Part shown: positions 46,825-58,303 of the stretch, piece by piece | Layout of the letters: each line of letters begins with the position of its first letter | Position numbering within the stretch: position 1 is the stretch's first letter | NCBI GenBank assembly: GCA_905221095.1 | Contig: CAJNBV010000001.1 | Coordinates: 62,001-126,000 of the forward strand | Direction of reading: 5' to 3' | Length of the DNA: 64,000 bases | Source of the DNA: a bacterium | GTDB lineage: Bacteria; Bacillota; Bacilli; Lactobacillales; Streptococcaceae | Notes under the pieces: generated by a model | Told to the model about the DNA's origin: nothing | Database searches by the model: none | The model's input: only the letters and a program-made list of their open reading frames with translations | Program-made: the position numbers and the translations under genes

Positions 46825-47457
46825 ATGATTGAACTTAAACAGGTGAGTAAATCTTTTGGAGAACGAGAGTTATTTTCGAATCTTTCAATGACATTTGAGG
46901 CTGGAAAAGTCTATGCCTTAATTGGTTCAAGTGGTAGCGGAAAAACAACCTTGATGAACATGATTGGGAAATTAGAATCTTATGATGGGACGATTTTTTA
47001 CCGAGGTAAAGACTTGGCCAATTATAAATCGAGTGATTTTTTCCGTCACGAATTGGGCTACCTCTTCCAGAACTTTGGCTTAATTGAAAACCAAAGTATT
47101 GAAGAAAACCTTAAGCTAGGTCTCATTGGTCAAAAGTTGAGTCGGTCGGAACAGCGGTTGAGGCAGAAGCAGGCTTTAGAACAGGTCGGCCTGGCTTATC
47201 TTGACCTAGATAAGCGCATCTTTGAGTTATCGGGCGGAGAATCGCAACGGGTTGCCTTGGCAAAAGTTATCTTAAAGAATCCACCCTTTATTCTGGCAGA
47301 TGAGCCAACAGCTTCAATAGACCCAGCAACCTCTCAGTTGATTATGGAGATTTTGCTATCTCTTCGAGATGATAATAGGCTAATCATTATCGCAACACAT
47401 AATCCGGCAATTTGGGAGATGGCTGATGAAGTGTTCACGATGGATCGTCTGAAATAA
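46825..47457 (+). CDS. ABC transporter ATPase, lactococcin 972 immunity/export type
   Basis: This 210-residue single ABC domain has Walker A GSSGSGKTT (about 33-41), signature LSGGESQRVALAKVIL (about 136-151), Walker B FILADEPTASIDP (about 157-169) and H-loop IATHN. It is a MacB/LolD-type ATPase and must work with the 671-residue membrane protein whose stop codon is 1 base upstream (GGGAGG site inside that gene). The pair would expel or detoxify a bacteriocin from the membrane. It is immunity-like because no precursor gene is present. Confidence 0.88.
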   Translation: MIELKQVSKSFGERELFSNLSMTFEAGKVYALIGSSGSGKTTLMNMIGKLESYDGTIFYRGKDLANYKSSDFFRHELGYLFQNFGLIENQSIEENLKLGLIGQKLSRSEQRLRQKQALEQVGLAYLDLDKRIFELSGGESQRVALAKVILKNPPFILADEPTASIDPATSQLIMEILLSLRDDNRLIIIATHNPAIWEMADEVFTMDRLK

Positions 47458-47597
47458 AAATCCTTGTTTTTAATTGCACGATGAGTTACTGAAATATTAT
47501 CATGAATCAATAATTGGAGTTAATTTAGAATTGTACTTTATTAATATTGAGGTAACTTTTTCTTGATAAAGGAAGAAATAGTGGAGAGGAAGTTAGA

Positions 47598-47876
47598 TTG
47601 AAAAAATTCGACAATTATATTATTGAGAAGCCTTGCAATTCTAATTCAGATAAACTGCAAAAAATCTTAATAATTAAAAGTTTGGTAGATGATATTTTGC
47701 AATTTTCTCTCAGAATCAATAATAGTGTAGGAGAGATTTTCCTCCTACAACCGTTTCAAAAGAAAACTATCTTTATTCCATGTTATTTTGAGGAAGATAT
47801 TGTGAAAGTCAAAGATGATGATAAAGTTGAGTGGAATTTGTTAGAATTTCAAAAATTTAGAGCATTTTTGGCTTAG
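47598..47876 (+). CDS. Hypothetical protein of 92 residues
   Basis: The frame opens with TTG at 47598-47600, preceded by GGAGAGGAAG, a good ribosome binding site. The protein (MKKFDNYIIEKPCNSNSDKL ... LEFQKFRAFLA) has no signal peptide or membrane helix and is mildly acidic at the end. I recognise no family. Being AT-rich and downstream of the immunity pair it may belong to the island. A short relict frame, HDELLKYYHESIIGVNLELY..., lies just upstream (about 47478-47567), so the surroundings are decayed. Confidence 0.5.
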   Translation: MKKFDNYIIEKPCNSNSDKLQKILIIKSLVDDILQFSLRINNSVGEIFLLQPFQKKTIFIPCYFEEDIVKVKDDDKVEWNLLEFQKFRAFLA

Positions 47877-48061
47877 TAATCTGTGTTGAAGGCTCAAAAC
47901 CTATGGTAAAAAAGTAGCTTTGAAAACGTATTGCCTCCAAAAATTTAGTTAAATAATGATTTAACACAAAAAGAAATTATTGAAGTTCTGGAAAGATGTT
48001 GTTTCAGTATTGAGAAAAGGTGGGAAAAACTTGCGATTTTCACAGAGAAAGGAAGAAAAAG
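47877..48061 (+). other. Decayed stretch after the 92-residue gene
   Basis: No complete gene. One frame, about 47950-48075, reads LNNDLTQKEIIEVLERCCFS...KLAIFTEKGRKSIEI before a stop. It has no start codon with a ribosome binding site and looks like the C-terminal remnant of a lost gene. Confidence 0.4.
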
Positions 48062-48198
48062 TATAGAAATATAGTCAATTGAAACAAGAACAGGACAAAA
48101 GAACCTTTTGTGCCATATTTTTCTCCTTTCGCTTTACAATTGGCTTAAACACCTTTATTGTATCGCGTTTGGAGTTTTTTTGGTATAACCTTCGACGC

Positions 48199-48223
48199 GC
48201 ACCCGCATAGCGGGTGTTTTTTT
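48199..48223 (+). terminator. Strong terminator facing out of the island
   Basis: CACCCGC-ATA-GCGGGTG followed by TTTTTTT. It stops plus-strand transcripts from the bacteriocin region before they reach the convergent ndk gene. A second GC-rich hairpin, GTCTCGC-N10-GCGAGAC, follows at once. Confidence 0.8.
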
Positions 48224-48267
48224 GTCTCGCACCTAACGGAGCGAGACGAACTAATAGTCACTTAATC

Positions 48268-48314
48268 AAAAAACGCACCATATCAAAAACTAAAAAGTTT
48301 GATATCATGCGTCA
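48268..48314 (-). terminator. Probable terminator of ndk
   Basis: Minus strand GACGCATGATATCAAAC-TTTTTA-GTTTTTGATATGGTGCGT followed by TTTTT. The long stem has internal mismatches. Confidence 0.65.
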
Positions 48315-48384
48315 TATCTTAAACTAATTGACTATACTTTCTATTCAAATGAGCTTTTAACCAATTGATTGAGCCAATCCACTC

Positions 48385-48798
48385 TTAAAACCAAAGAGCA
48401 ATTTCTCGCTTAGCTGACTCTTCTGAATCTGAACCATGTACAACATTTTGGATAACCTCATTTTCTCCAACAGCTTTTGCAAAATCACCTCGAATAGTTC
48501 CTGGTAAAGCTTCTTCTGGACGAGTTGCACCCATCATGGTCCGCCAAGTTTCGATTACTTTAGGACCAGAAATGATGCCTACAAGGATTGGTCCCGAAGT
48601 CATAAATTCACGAATCGGTGGGTAAAAACTTTGACTAACCAAGTCCTGATAGTGCTGGTCAATTAACTCTTCTGAAACCTTTGTACGCAACTCCAATTTT
48701 TCGATTGTCAATCCACGTTGTTCGATGCGTTTCAACACCTCACCCACTAATCCTCTTTTTACACCGTCTGGTTTAATGATAAAAAATGTTTGTTCCAT
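48385..48798 (-). CDS. ndk: Nucleoside-diphosphate kinase
   Basis: This 137-residue enzyme transfers phosphate between nucleoside di- and triphosphates via a phosphohistidine. Motifs: [22 protein letters not shown] (about 8-29), [20 protein letters not shown] (about 89-108), and [16 protein letters not shown] with the active-site His (about 117-132). The ATG at 48796-48798 follows AAAGGAGACGGGG. It stands alone between rpoC and the accessory region, convergent with the latter. Confidence 0.95.
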   Translation of the reverse strand: MEQTFFIIKPDGVKRGLVGEVLKRIEQRGLTIEKLELRTKVSEELIDQHYQDLVSQSFYPPIREFMTSGPILVGIISGPKVIETWRTMMGATRPEEALPGTIRGDFAKAVGENEVIQNVVHGSDSEESAKREIALWF

Positions 48799-48867
48799 CC
48801 CCGTCTCCTTTGTCAGCTTTTTTCTTTTATTTTACCACATTTCATGGAAAAATGGAGAAAGTTTTCA

Positions 48868-48896
48868 GAAAAGAGAAAGAGAACCCGAAGGCTCTC
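48868..48896 (-). terminator. Terminator of rpoB-rpoC
   Basis: Minus strand GAGAGCC-TTCG-GGTTCTC followed by TTTCTCTTTTC: a UUCG tetraloop hairpin right after the rpoC stop. Confidence 0.82.
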
Positions 48897-48906
48897 TCAT
48901 CTGCTT

Positions 48907-51900
48907 TTATTCTACTGTTTCTTCCACAGTTTCAACGGCAGTATCCACAACTACTTCTGTTGTTTCTTCGTTTCCTTCTTCCTCTACTGGAGGATTAAGG
49001 TATTCTTCTTCGTTGATAGCATGTGGTTCAAGGTTACGGTAACGTGCCATACCAGTACCTGCTGGGATGATCTTACCGATGATAACATTTTCTTTAAGTC
49101 CAAGGAGATGGTCTTTCTTACCACGGATAGCCGCGTCAGTAAGGACACGAGTTGTTTCCTGGAAGGAAGCTGCTGACAAGAAACTGTTTGTTTCAAGTGA
49201 GGCTTTGGTAATTCCCATAAGAACTGGGCGACCTGTAGCTGGAACTCCACCTGCGATAAGGACATCTTTGTTAGCATCTGTAAAGTCATTGATATCCATG
49301 AGGGTACCCATGAGAAGATCTGTGTCACCTGGATCCATGACACGGACTTTACGGATCATTTGACGCACCATTACCTCGATGTGTTTGTCACCGATTTCTA
49401 CCCCTTGGCTACGGTAAACTTTTTGTACCTCACCAAGAAGATAAGTTTCAACTGACAAGACATCACGAACTGCAAGGAGACGTTTTGGTTGGATAGAACC
49501 TTCTGTAAGAGCAGCACCACGCGCTACTTGGTCACCAACTTCAACACGCATACGAGCGGTAAATGGAACAACATATTCGCCTTCGCCAGTTTCACCCTTA
49601 ACAAAGACTTTCTTGGTACGAGTTGAAGCATCTTCTTCGATAGCCGTAACTTGTCCTTTAACCTCTGTGATAACCGCTTCCCCTTTAGGATTGCGGGCTT
49701 CAAAGATTTCTTGGACACGAGGAAGACCCTGAGTGATATCGGTATTTGAGGCAACCCCACCCGTGTGGAAGGTACGCATTGTAAGCTGTGTACCAGGTTC
49801 CCCGATAGATTGGGCAGCGATTGTACCAACTGCTTCACCAACTTCAACCGCATCACCAGTCGCCAAGTTGATACCATAACAGTGACGGCAGACACCGTGA
49901 CGAGTATTACATGTAAATACGGAACGGATAGTTACTTCTTCCACACCAGCATTGACAATTTCACGCGCCTTGTCTTCTGTAATCAACTCATTTGGACCAA
50001 TGATTACTGCACCAGTTTCTGGATGTTTAACAGTTTTCTTAGTGTAACGACCATTGAGACGCTCTTCAAGAGATTCGATCATCTCTTTTCCTTCTGCGAT
50101 AGAGCGAATCAAGAGACCACGGTCTGTTCCACAATCGTCCTCACGGATGATAACGTCTTGGGCAACGTCAACCAAACGACGAGTCAAGTAACCTGAGTCA
50201 GCTGTCTTAAGGGCCGTATCGGTCATACCTTTACGAGCACCGTGAGTTGAGAAGAACATTTCGAGTACTGACAAACCTTCGCGGAAGTTTGAAAGGATTG
50301 GCAATTCCATGATACGTCCGTTAGGAGCAGCCATCAGACCACGCATACCGGCAAGCTGTGAGAAGTTTGAGATGTTACCACGGGCTCCAGAGTCCATCAT
50401 CATAACGATTGGGTTCTTAGGATCTTGGTTGGCAATCAGACGTTTCTCTAGTTTTTCACGGGCAGAACGCCACTCAGCTGTAACAGCATTGTAACGCTCG
50501 TCGTCTGTGATCATACCGCGACGGAATTGTTTTGTGATTTGTTCTACACGTTTGTGTGATTCTTCAATGATTTCAGCCTTGTCATCAACGACTGGGATAT
50601 CGGCAATACCCACTGTCAACCCTGCAAGAGTTGAGTGGTGGTAACCGAGGTTCTTCATACGGTCAAGTAGGGCAGAAGTTTCTGTCGTACGGAAACGTTT
50701 GAAGATTTCAGCGATGATATTTCCAAGGTTTTTCTTCTTGAATGGAGGGTTGAGTTCAAGTTTGCTGATAGCTTCCTTGATATCTCCACCAAGTGGCAAG
50801 AAGTATTTAGCTGGAACACCTTCTGTCAAGTTGGCATTGTTTGGTTCTTGCAAGTATGGTAGACCCTCTGGCATGATGTCGTTGAAGAGAATTTTACCAA
50901 CTGTTGTAAGCAAGACCTTGTGTTTTTGCTCTTCTGTCCACGGTTTGTTGAGACTATCTGTTGCGATACCAACACGTGAGTGGAGGTGAACATAACCATT
51001 GCGGTAAGCCATAACAGCTTCATCACGGTCTTTGAAGACCATTCCTTCACCTTCACGACCAGCTTCTTCCATGGTCAAGTAGTAGTTACCCAAAACCATA
51101 TCCTGAGATGGAGTAACAACTGGTTTACCATCCTTCGGATTCAAGATGTGCTCAGCAGCGAGCATGAGGATACGAGCTTCTGCTTGGGCTTCTTCTGAAA
51201 GTGGTACGTGGATGGCCATTTGGTCCCCATCAAAGTCGGCATTGTAGGCTTCACAGACAAGTGGGTGCAAGCGAAGGGCCTTACCATCAATCAAGACTGG
51301 CTCGAAGGCTTGGATACCCAAACGGTGAAGGGTCGGTGCGCGGTTAAGAAGTACTGGGTGTTCTTTGATCACTTCTTCAAGAATATCCCAGATACGCTCA
51401 TCTCCGCGTTCTACCAAGCGTTTAGCTGCTTTGACATTTTGCACGATATCACGAGCAACGATTTCACGCATGACAAATGGTTTAAAGAGCTCGATCGCCA
51501 TTTCACGTGGCACACCACATTGGTACATCTTAAGCGTTGGACCAACGGCGATAACAGAACGTCCTGAGAAGTCAACACGTTTACCGAGCAAGTTTTGACG
51601 GAAGCGTCCTTGTTTACCTTTAAGCATGTGGCTCAATGATTTCAGTGGACGGCTACCTGGTCCTGTGATTGGACGACCACGACGACCATTGTCGATCAAA
51701 GCGTCAACCGCTTCTTGAAGCATACGCTTCTCATTTTGAACGATGATACCTGGTGCATTCAACTCAAGCAAACGAGCCAAACGGTTGTTACGGTTGATAA
51801 CACGACGGTAAAGGTCGTTCAAGTCAGATGAGGCAAAACGGCCACCGTCCAACTGCAACATTGGACGAAGATCTGGTGGAATAACCGGAAGGATGTTGAG

Positions 51901-52584
51901 AATCATCCATTCAGGTTTGTTGCCAGACTTGTAAAAGGCATCCAAAACATCCAAACGACGGATAGCTTTGACACGTTTTTGTCCAGTAGCTGTTTTCAAC
52001 TCTTCTTTGAGTTCAGCAATTTCTTTTTCAAGATCTACTTGTTTTAAAAGGTCTTGGATAGCTTCGGCACCCATCTTGGCAACGAATGATCCATAACCAT
52101 ACTCACGCAAGCGCTCACGGTATTCGCGCTCTGTCATGATAGACTTGTGCTCAAGTGGTGTATCCTTAGGATCAATCACCACATAAGCTGCGAAGTAGAT
52201 AACTTCCTCGAGGGCACGAGGGCTCATATCAAGGGTCAAGCCCATACGGCTTGGAATCCCCTTGAAGTACCAGATGTGAGATACAGGAGCTTTCAACTCG
52301 ATGTGCCCCATACGCTCACGACGAACTTTTGTACGCGTTACTTCAACCCCACAGCGATCACAAACAATCCCTCTGTAACGAATGCGTTTGTACTTACCAC
52401 AAGCACATTCCCAGTCTTTTGTAGGACCAAAGATAACTTCATCAAAGAGTCCTTCACGTTCTGGTTTCAAGGTACGGTAATTGATTGTTTCAGGTTTTTT
52501 AACTTCTCCATAAGACCATGAACGGACTTTGCTTGGAGAAGCTAGGGTGATTTGCATACTTTTAAAACGATTTACATCAACCAC
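48907..52584 (-). CDS. rpoC: RNA polymerase beta' subunit
   Basis: This 1225-residue protein is full length for streptococci. The N-terminal zinc site is [20 protein letters not shown] (about 60-79). The catalytic magnesium loop [14 protein letters not shown] lies at about 446-459, and the bridge and trigger region near 770-930 includes [18 protein letters not shown] and [19 protein letters not shown]. The second zinc site is [13 protein letters not shown] (about 892-904). The C-terminal tail is acidic ([25 protein letters not shown]), usual in this genus. It is translated 32 bases after rpoB in the same operon. Confidence 0.98.
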   Translation of the reverse strand: MVDVNRFKSMQITLASPSKVRSWSYGEVKKPETINYRTLKPEREGLFDEVIFGPTKDWECACGKYKRIRYRGIVCDRCGVEVTRTKVRRERMGHIELKAPVSHIWYFKGIPSRMGLTLDMSPRALEEVIYFAAYVVIDPKDTPLEHKSIMTEREYRERLREYGYGSFVAKMGAEAIQDLLKQVDLEKEIAELKEELKTATGQKRVKAIRRLDVLDAFYKSGNKPEWMILNILPVIPPDLRPMLQLDGGRFASSDLNDLYRRVINRNNRLARLLELNAPGIIVQNEKRMLQEAVDALIDNGRRGRPITGPGSRPLKSLSHMLKGKQGRFRQNLLGKRVDFSGRSVIAVGPTLKMYQCGVPREMAIELFKPFVMREIVARDIVQNVKAAKRLVERGDERIWDILEEVIKEHPVLLNRAPTLHRLGIQAFEPVLIDGKALRLHPLVCEAYNADFDGDQMAIHVPLSEEAQAEARILMLAAEHILNPKDGKPVVTPSQDMVLGNYYLTMEEAGREGEGMVFKDRDEAVMAYRNGYVHLHSRVGIATDSLNKPWTEEQKHKVLLTTVGKILFNDIMPEGLPYLQEPNNANLTEGVPAKYFLPLGGDIKEAISKLELNPPFKKKNLGNIIAEIFKRFRTTETSALLDRMKNLGYHHSTLAGLTVGIADIPVVDDKAEIIEESHKRVEQITKQFRRGMITDDERYNAVTAEWRSAREKLEKRLIANQDPKNPIVMMMDSGARGNISNFSQLAGMRGLMAAPNGRIMELPILSNFREGLSVLEMFFSTHGARKGMTDTALKTADSGYLTRRLVDVAQDVIIREDDCGTDRGLLIRSIAEGKEMIESLEERLNGRYTKKTVKHPETGAVIIGPNELITEDKAREIVNAGVEEVTIRSVFTCNTRHGVCRHCYGINLATGDAVEVGEAVGTIAAQSIGEPGTQLTMRTFHTGGVASNTDITQGLPRVQEIFEARNPKGEAVITEVKGQVTAIEEDASTRTKKVFVKGETGEGEYVVPFTARMRVEVGDQVARGAALTEGSIQPKRLLAVRDVLSVETYLLGEVQKVYRSQGVEIGDKHIEVMVRQMIRKVRVMDPGDTDLLMGTLMDINDFTDANKDVLIAGGVPATGRPVLMGITKASLETNSFLSAASFQETTRVLTDAAIRGKKDHLLGLKENVIIGKIIPAGTGMARYRNLEPHAINEEEYLNPPVEEEGNEETTEVVVDTAVETVEETVE

Positions 52585-52616
52585 TATTTCTTCCCTTTCT
52601 ATTCTAAGTGAACTGC

Positions 52617-56228
<3,612 letters not shown>

Positions 56229-56476
56229 GATGATTCTCCTTTGTAAATAAGTTCCAAGCCTTGTCAATCAGGCTTTTCTAATCGTCATATGGTTTTAAAA
56301 ACCCCTATCACCGTGTCCTTTGGGCGAATTTTCAGAATCTTTAAGTCTTTGTTACAAATGCTCAAAATCATGAAAAAAAGCACAAAAAGAGCAGCTAAAT
56401 CTGACTTTTTCAGAAGATTTAACTGCTGTGAGCCTTGTCTGGACAATATTTCAGACAAAACCTACGACAAATGATT
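56229..56476 (-). ncRNA. Structured rpoB leader (position of the Lacto-rpoB motif)
   Basis: The roughly 250-base leader between the promoter (56483-56511) and rpoB contains GTCTG...CAGAC, a 13-bp hairpin followed by a T-tract (56384-56427), and a GC-rich region with GCCCAAAGGACACGGTGATA near 56310-56330. Lactobacillales have a conserved Lacto-rpoB RNA motif at this place. I base the assignment on position and structure, not on an alignment. Confidence 0.5.
56384..56427 (-). terminator. Terminator-like hairpin in the rpoB leader
   Basis: Minus strand AGCAGTTAAATCT-N12-AGATTTAGCTGCT followed by CTTTTTG: a 13-bp stem with one mismatch-type G-T pair. It lies downstream of the rpoB promoter and about 155 bases above the start codon, so it could attenuate rpoBC transcription. 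Confidence 0.65.
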
Positions 56477-56482
56477 ACTCAT

Positions 56483-56511
56483 ATTATACCCTATTTAGCT
56501 AGATTTTTCAA
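56483..56511 (-). promoter_or_regulatory. Promoter of rpoB-rpoC
   Basis: Minus strand TTGAAA (56511-56506), 17-base spacer, TATAAT (56488-56483). Confidence 0.8.
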
Positions 56512-56652
56512 GGGATTCTGTAGATTTTTGGTAAATTTTTTTCCTATAAAAATTGAATTCAACTATTGCTTTACGAAATTCATTTTCAGCCTAATTACCC
56601 AAAAAGAATATGGTAAATTACGGTTATCCTATTTTATCTTAGCCCATTTTTC

Positions 56653-56681
56653 TTGACTTTACTTGGTTTTTCTTTTAATAT
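56653..56681 (+). promoter_or_regulatory. Promoter of the Mga-like regulator
   Basis: TTGACT (56653-56658), 17-base spacer, TAATAT (56676-56681), 29 bases before the ATG. Confidence 0.6.
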
Positions 56682-56710
56682 ATATGTATAAATATATCAG
56701 GAGGTTTATT

Positions 56711-58189
56711 ATGGATATTTTGCTTTCTGAAACAGAAGAGAATTTGCTAATGTTACTGGAAGAACTAACCAAACACCAGGATTGGATAGAACTTCCAGTC
56801 TTGGCATATAATCTGAAATTACCAGTAAAAGAATTGCAAGAACATCTTTCTAGTCTCGAGCAATTATTTCCTAATCTCCTTATGCGATCAACAAAAGAAG
56901 GTATTCAGTTGCGGTTTGAAGACCGAAACTCTTTAGACCCTAAAATTGCTATCTTTGAACAATCGCCAACTTATTCTTTTTTGAACCAACTTTTTTTCAA
57001 GGACAACCAATCACTTGACCAAATATGTCAGGCACTTTCAGCTAATCCAGAGCAGATTAAGGAAATCATCCGTCGTCTAAATATCCTCCTTCCTCAACAC
57101 TATAATATCAGCATCCAACCTTCCCTTTTGAACATGATGGGGACAGAAGAAGATATTCGCGCCTTTTATCTGGATTACTTTAGCCAAAGTTACAGCTTTC
57201 TTGATTGGCCCTTCTCTTCTATTTCCGAAGAGTGTCTGACTGACTTGATTCAGTTATTTTTGAACGCCCAACAAGTTTCACTCAACCTCAGCAGTCTACG
57301 GCAGATTAAATATACCCTAGCTATCAATCTGGAGCGTTTTAAGAGGAAACACTTTATTGAAAATCCCACTCCCCTTTTAACCATTCACTACAGCTCTCTC
57401 ATGCAAATTCCGCAGTTTGCACAAGAGATCAAAAAGCTGGCTAAAAAACTCCATTTTGAACCTACAAAGGAAACACTGGAACAGCTATTTTCAACCCCAG
57501 TAAAGTCTCCTCGAATCACAAACAAGCCTAACAATGGAGCCTTAGGAGACATTCATCAGATTCAAAAATCCTACCGTTTATTGAGACAAATTCTAGAAGA
57601 GCTGGCCAAAGAATTTCACCTACAGATTGAAAATCGCGAAGAATTGATTTGGCTCCTCCACTACACTGCCCAATCTGATTTTCTCCACCCACTTAGCAAC
57701 AAATCTCTTGAAAAGCAAAAGTCTCTGCTTTTAACCAATTACCAAAAAGAATTTCCAAAACTATTTAAAGTAAGTCAACACAAATTCCAATCTTATCTGA
57801 CTGAAATGGGGCTAGAAAATCACCCAAGTACACTACAAGAGCTAGTTTATGCCTTTTCTATCCAAGGACAACGCATTTTAGTCCAATTACTTCAAAAACT
57901 TCCCAAAATTCGGGTTTTGGTCATTAGTCATCTAGATAGTGAGCACGCACAAAACCTAATTGACACCCTTTCCCACTACGGTAACAATCTCTATCTATTT
58001 GACCCTTGGGAAAAGTCCAGTATCTCTTCCTCAATCTTCCATCAAATTCCACACGATATTGTTATCACCACCTTCCCTGTTTCCAATTGTCCGAAACCCA
58101 TTATTTGTAGTCGGAATCTTTCTACTGCAGAACTATTTCACCACCTCCACCTTTTGGGTTCACAAATTCATAAAGAAAGACTAGATTAG
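56711..58189 (+). CDS. Mga-like helix-turn-helix transcriptional regulator
   Basis: This 492-residue protein starts MDILLSETEENLLMLLEELT; I chose the ATG at 56711 because AGGAGG lies 6 bases upstream, not the longer upstream frame. The N-terminal winged helix (about 5-75, WIELPVLAYNLKLPVKELQEH) and a second HTH (about 85-130, DQICQALSANPEQIKEIIRRLN) are followed by long helical regions resembling PRD-like domains. A C-terminal EIIB-like part (about 400-490) has VLVISHLDSEHAQNLIDTLS. This is the Mga/AtxA-type layout of stand-alone virulence regulators in streptococci. Its target is unknown; spuA follows 114 bases downstream with its own promoter. Confidence 0.8.
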   Translation: MDILLSETEENLLMLLEELTKHQDWIELPVLAYNLKLPVKELQEHLSSLEQLFPNLLMRSTKEGIQLRFEDRNSLDPKIAIFEQSPTYSFLNQLFFKDNQSLDQICQALSANPEQIKEIIRRLNILLPQHYNISIQPSLLNMMGTEEDIRAFYLDYFSQSYSFLDWPFSSISEECLTDLIQLFLNAQQVSLNLSSLRQIKYTLAINLERFKRKHFIENPTPLLTIHYSSLMQIPQFAQEIKKLAKKLHFEPTKETLEQLFSTPVKSPRITNKPNNGALGDIHQIQKSYRLLRQILEELAKEFHLQIENREELIWLLHYTAQSDFLHPLSNKSLEKQKSLLLTNYQKEFPKLFKVSQHKFQSYLTEMGLENHPSTLQELVYAFSIQGQRILVQLLQKLPKIRVLVISHLDSEHAQNLIDTLSHYGNNLYLFDPWEKSSISSSIFHQIPHDIVITTFPVSNCPKPIICSRNLSTAELFHHLHLLGSQIHKERLD

Positions 58190-58190
58190 T

Positions 58191-58218
58191 CGTAACAGAA
58201 AACCTGTTGCGATTTTTC
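58191..58218 (+). terminator. Terminator of the Mga-like regulator
   Basis: CGTAACAG-AAAAC-CTGTTGCG followed by ATTTTTC: an 8-bp stem with one G-T pair. Confidence 0.8.
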
Positions 58219-58234
58219 TTTTAGTTTAATTTCA

Positions 58235-58272
58235 AGAAAACGCTTGCATATTGTTTTACTACATGCTATACT
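58235..58272 (+). promoter_or_regulatory. spuA promoter with a CcpA (cre) site
   Basis: -35 TTGCAT (58244-58249), 17-base spacer, -10 TATACT (58267-58272). AGAAAACGCTTGCA (58235-58248) matches the cre consensus TGWAANCGNTNWCA at 12 of 14 positions and overlaps the -35, so glucose repression by CcpA is likely for this starch- and glycogen-degrading enzyme. Confidence 0.65.
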
Positions 58273-58303
58273 GATATAGAAATTTATTGATTGGAGAATC
58301 ATT

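Larger units (their letters stand above)
48062..48345. repeat. MITE-like element with terminal inverted repeats
   Basis: The ends are TATAGAAATATAGTCAATT (48062-48080) and AATTGACTATACTTTCTATT (48326-48345): an exact 11-bp inverted core plus a further TAGAAA arm with one extra base. The interior has no coding frame but several hairpins: GGACAAAAG/CCTTTTGTGCC near 48093-48113, CACCCGC-ATAG-GCGGGTG near 48200-48216, GTCTCGC/GCGAGAC at 48224-48247, and the ndk terminator. I do not recognise a named family. Confidence 0.5.
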
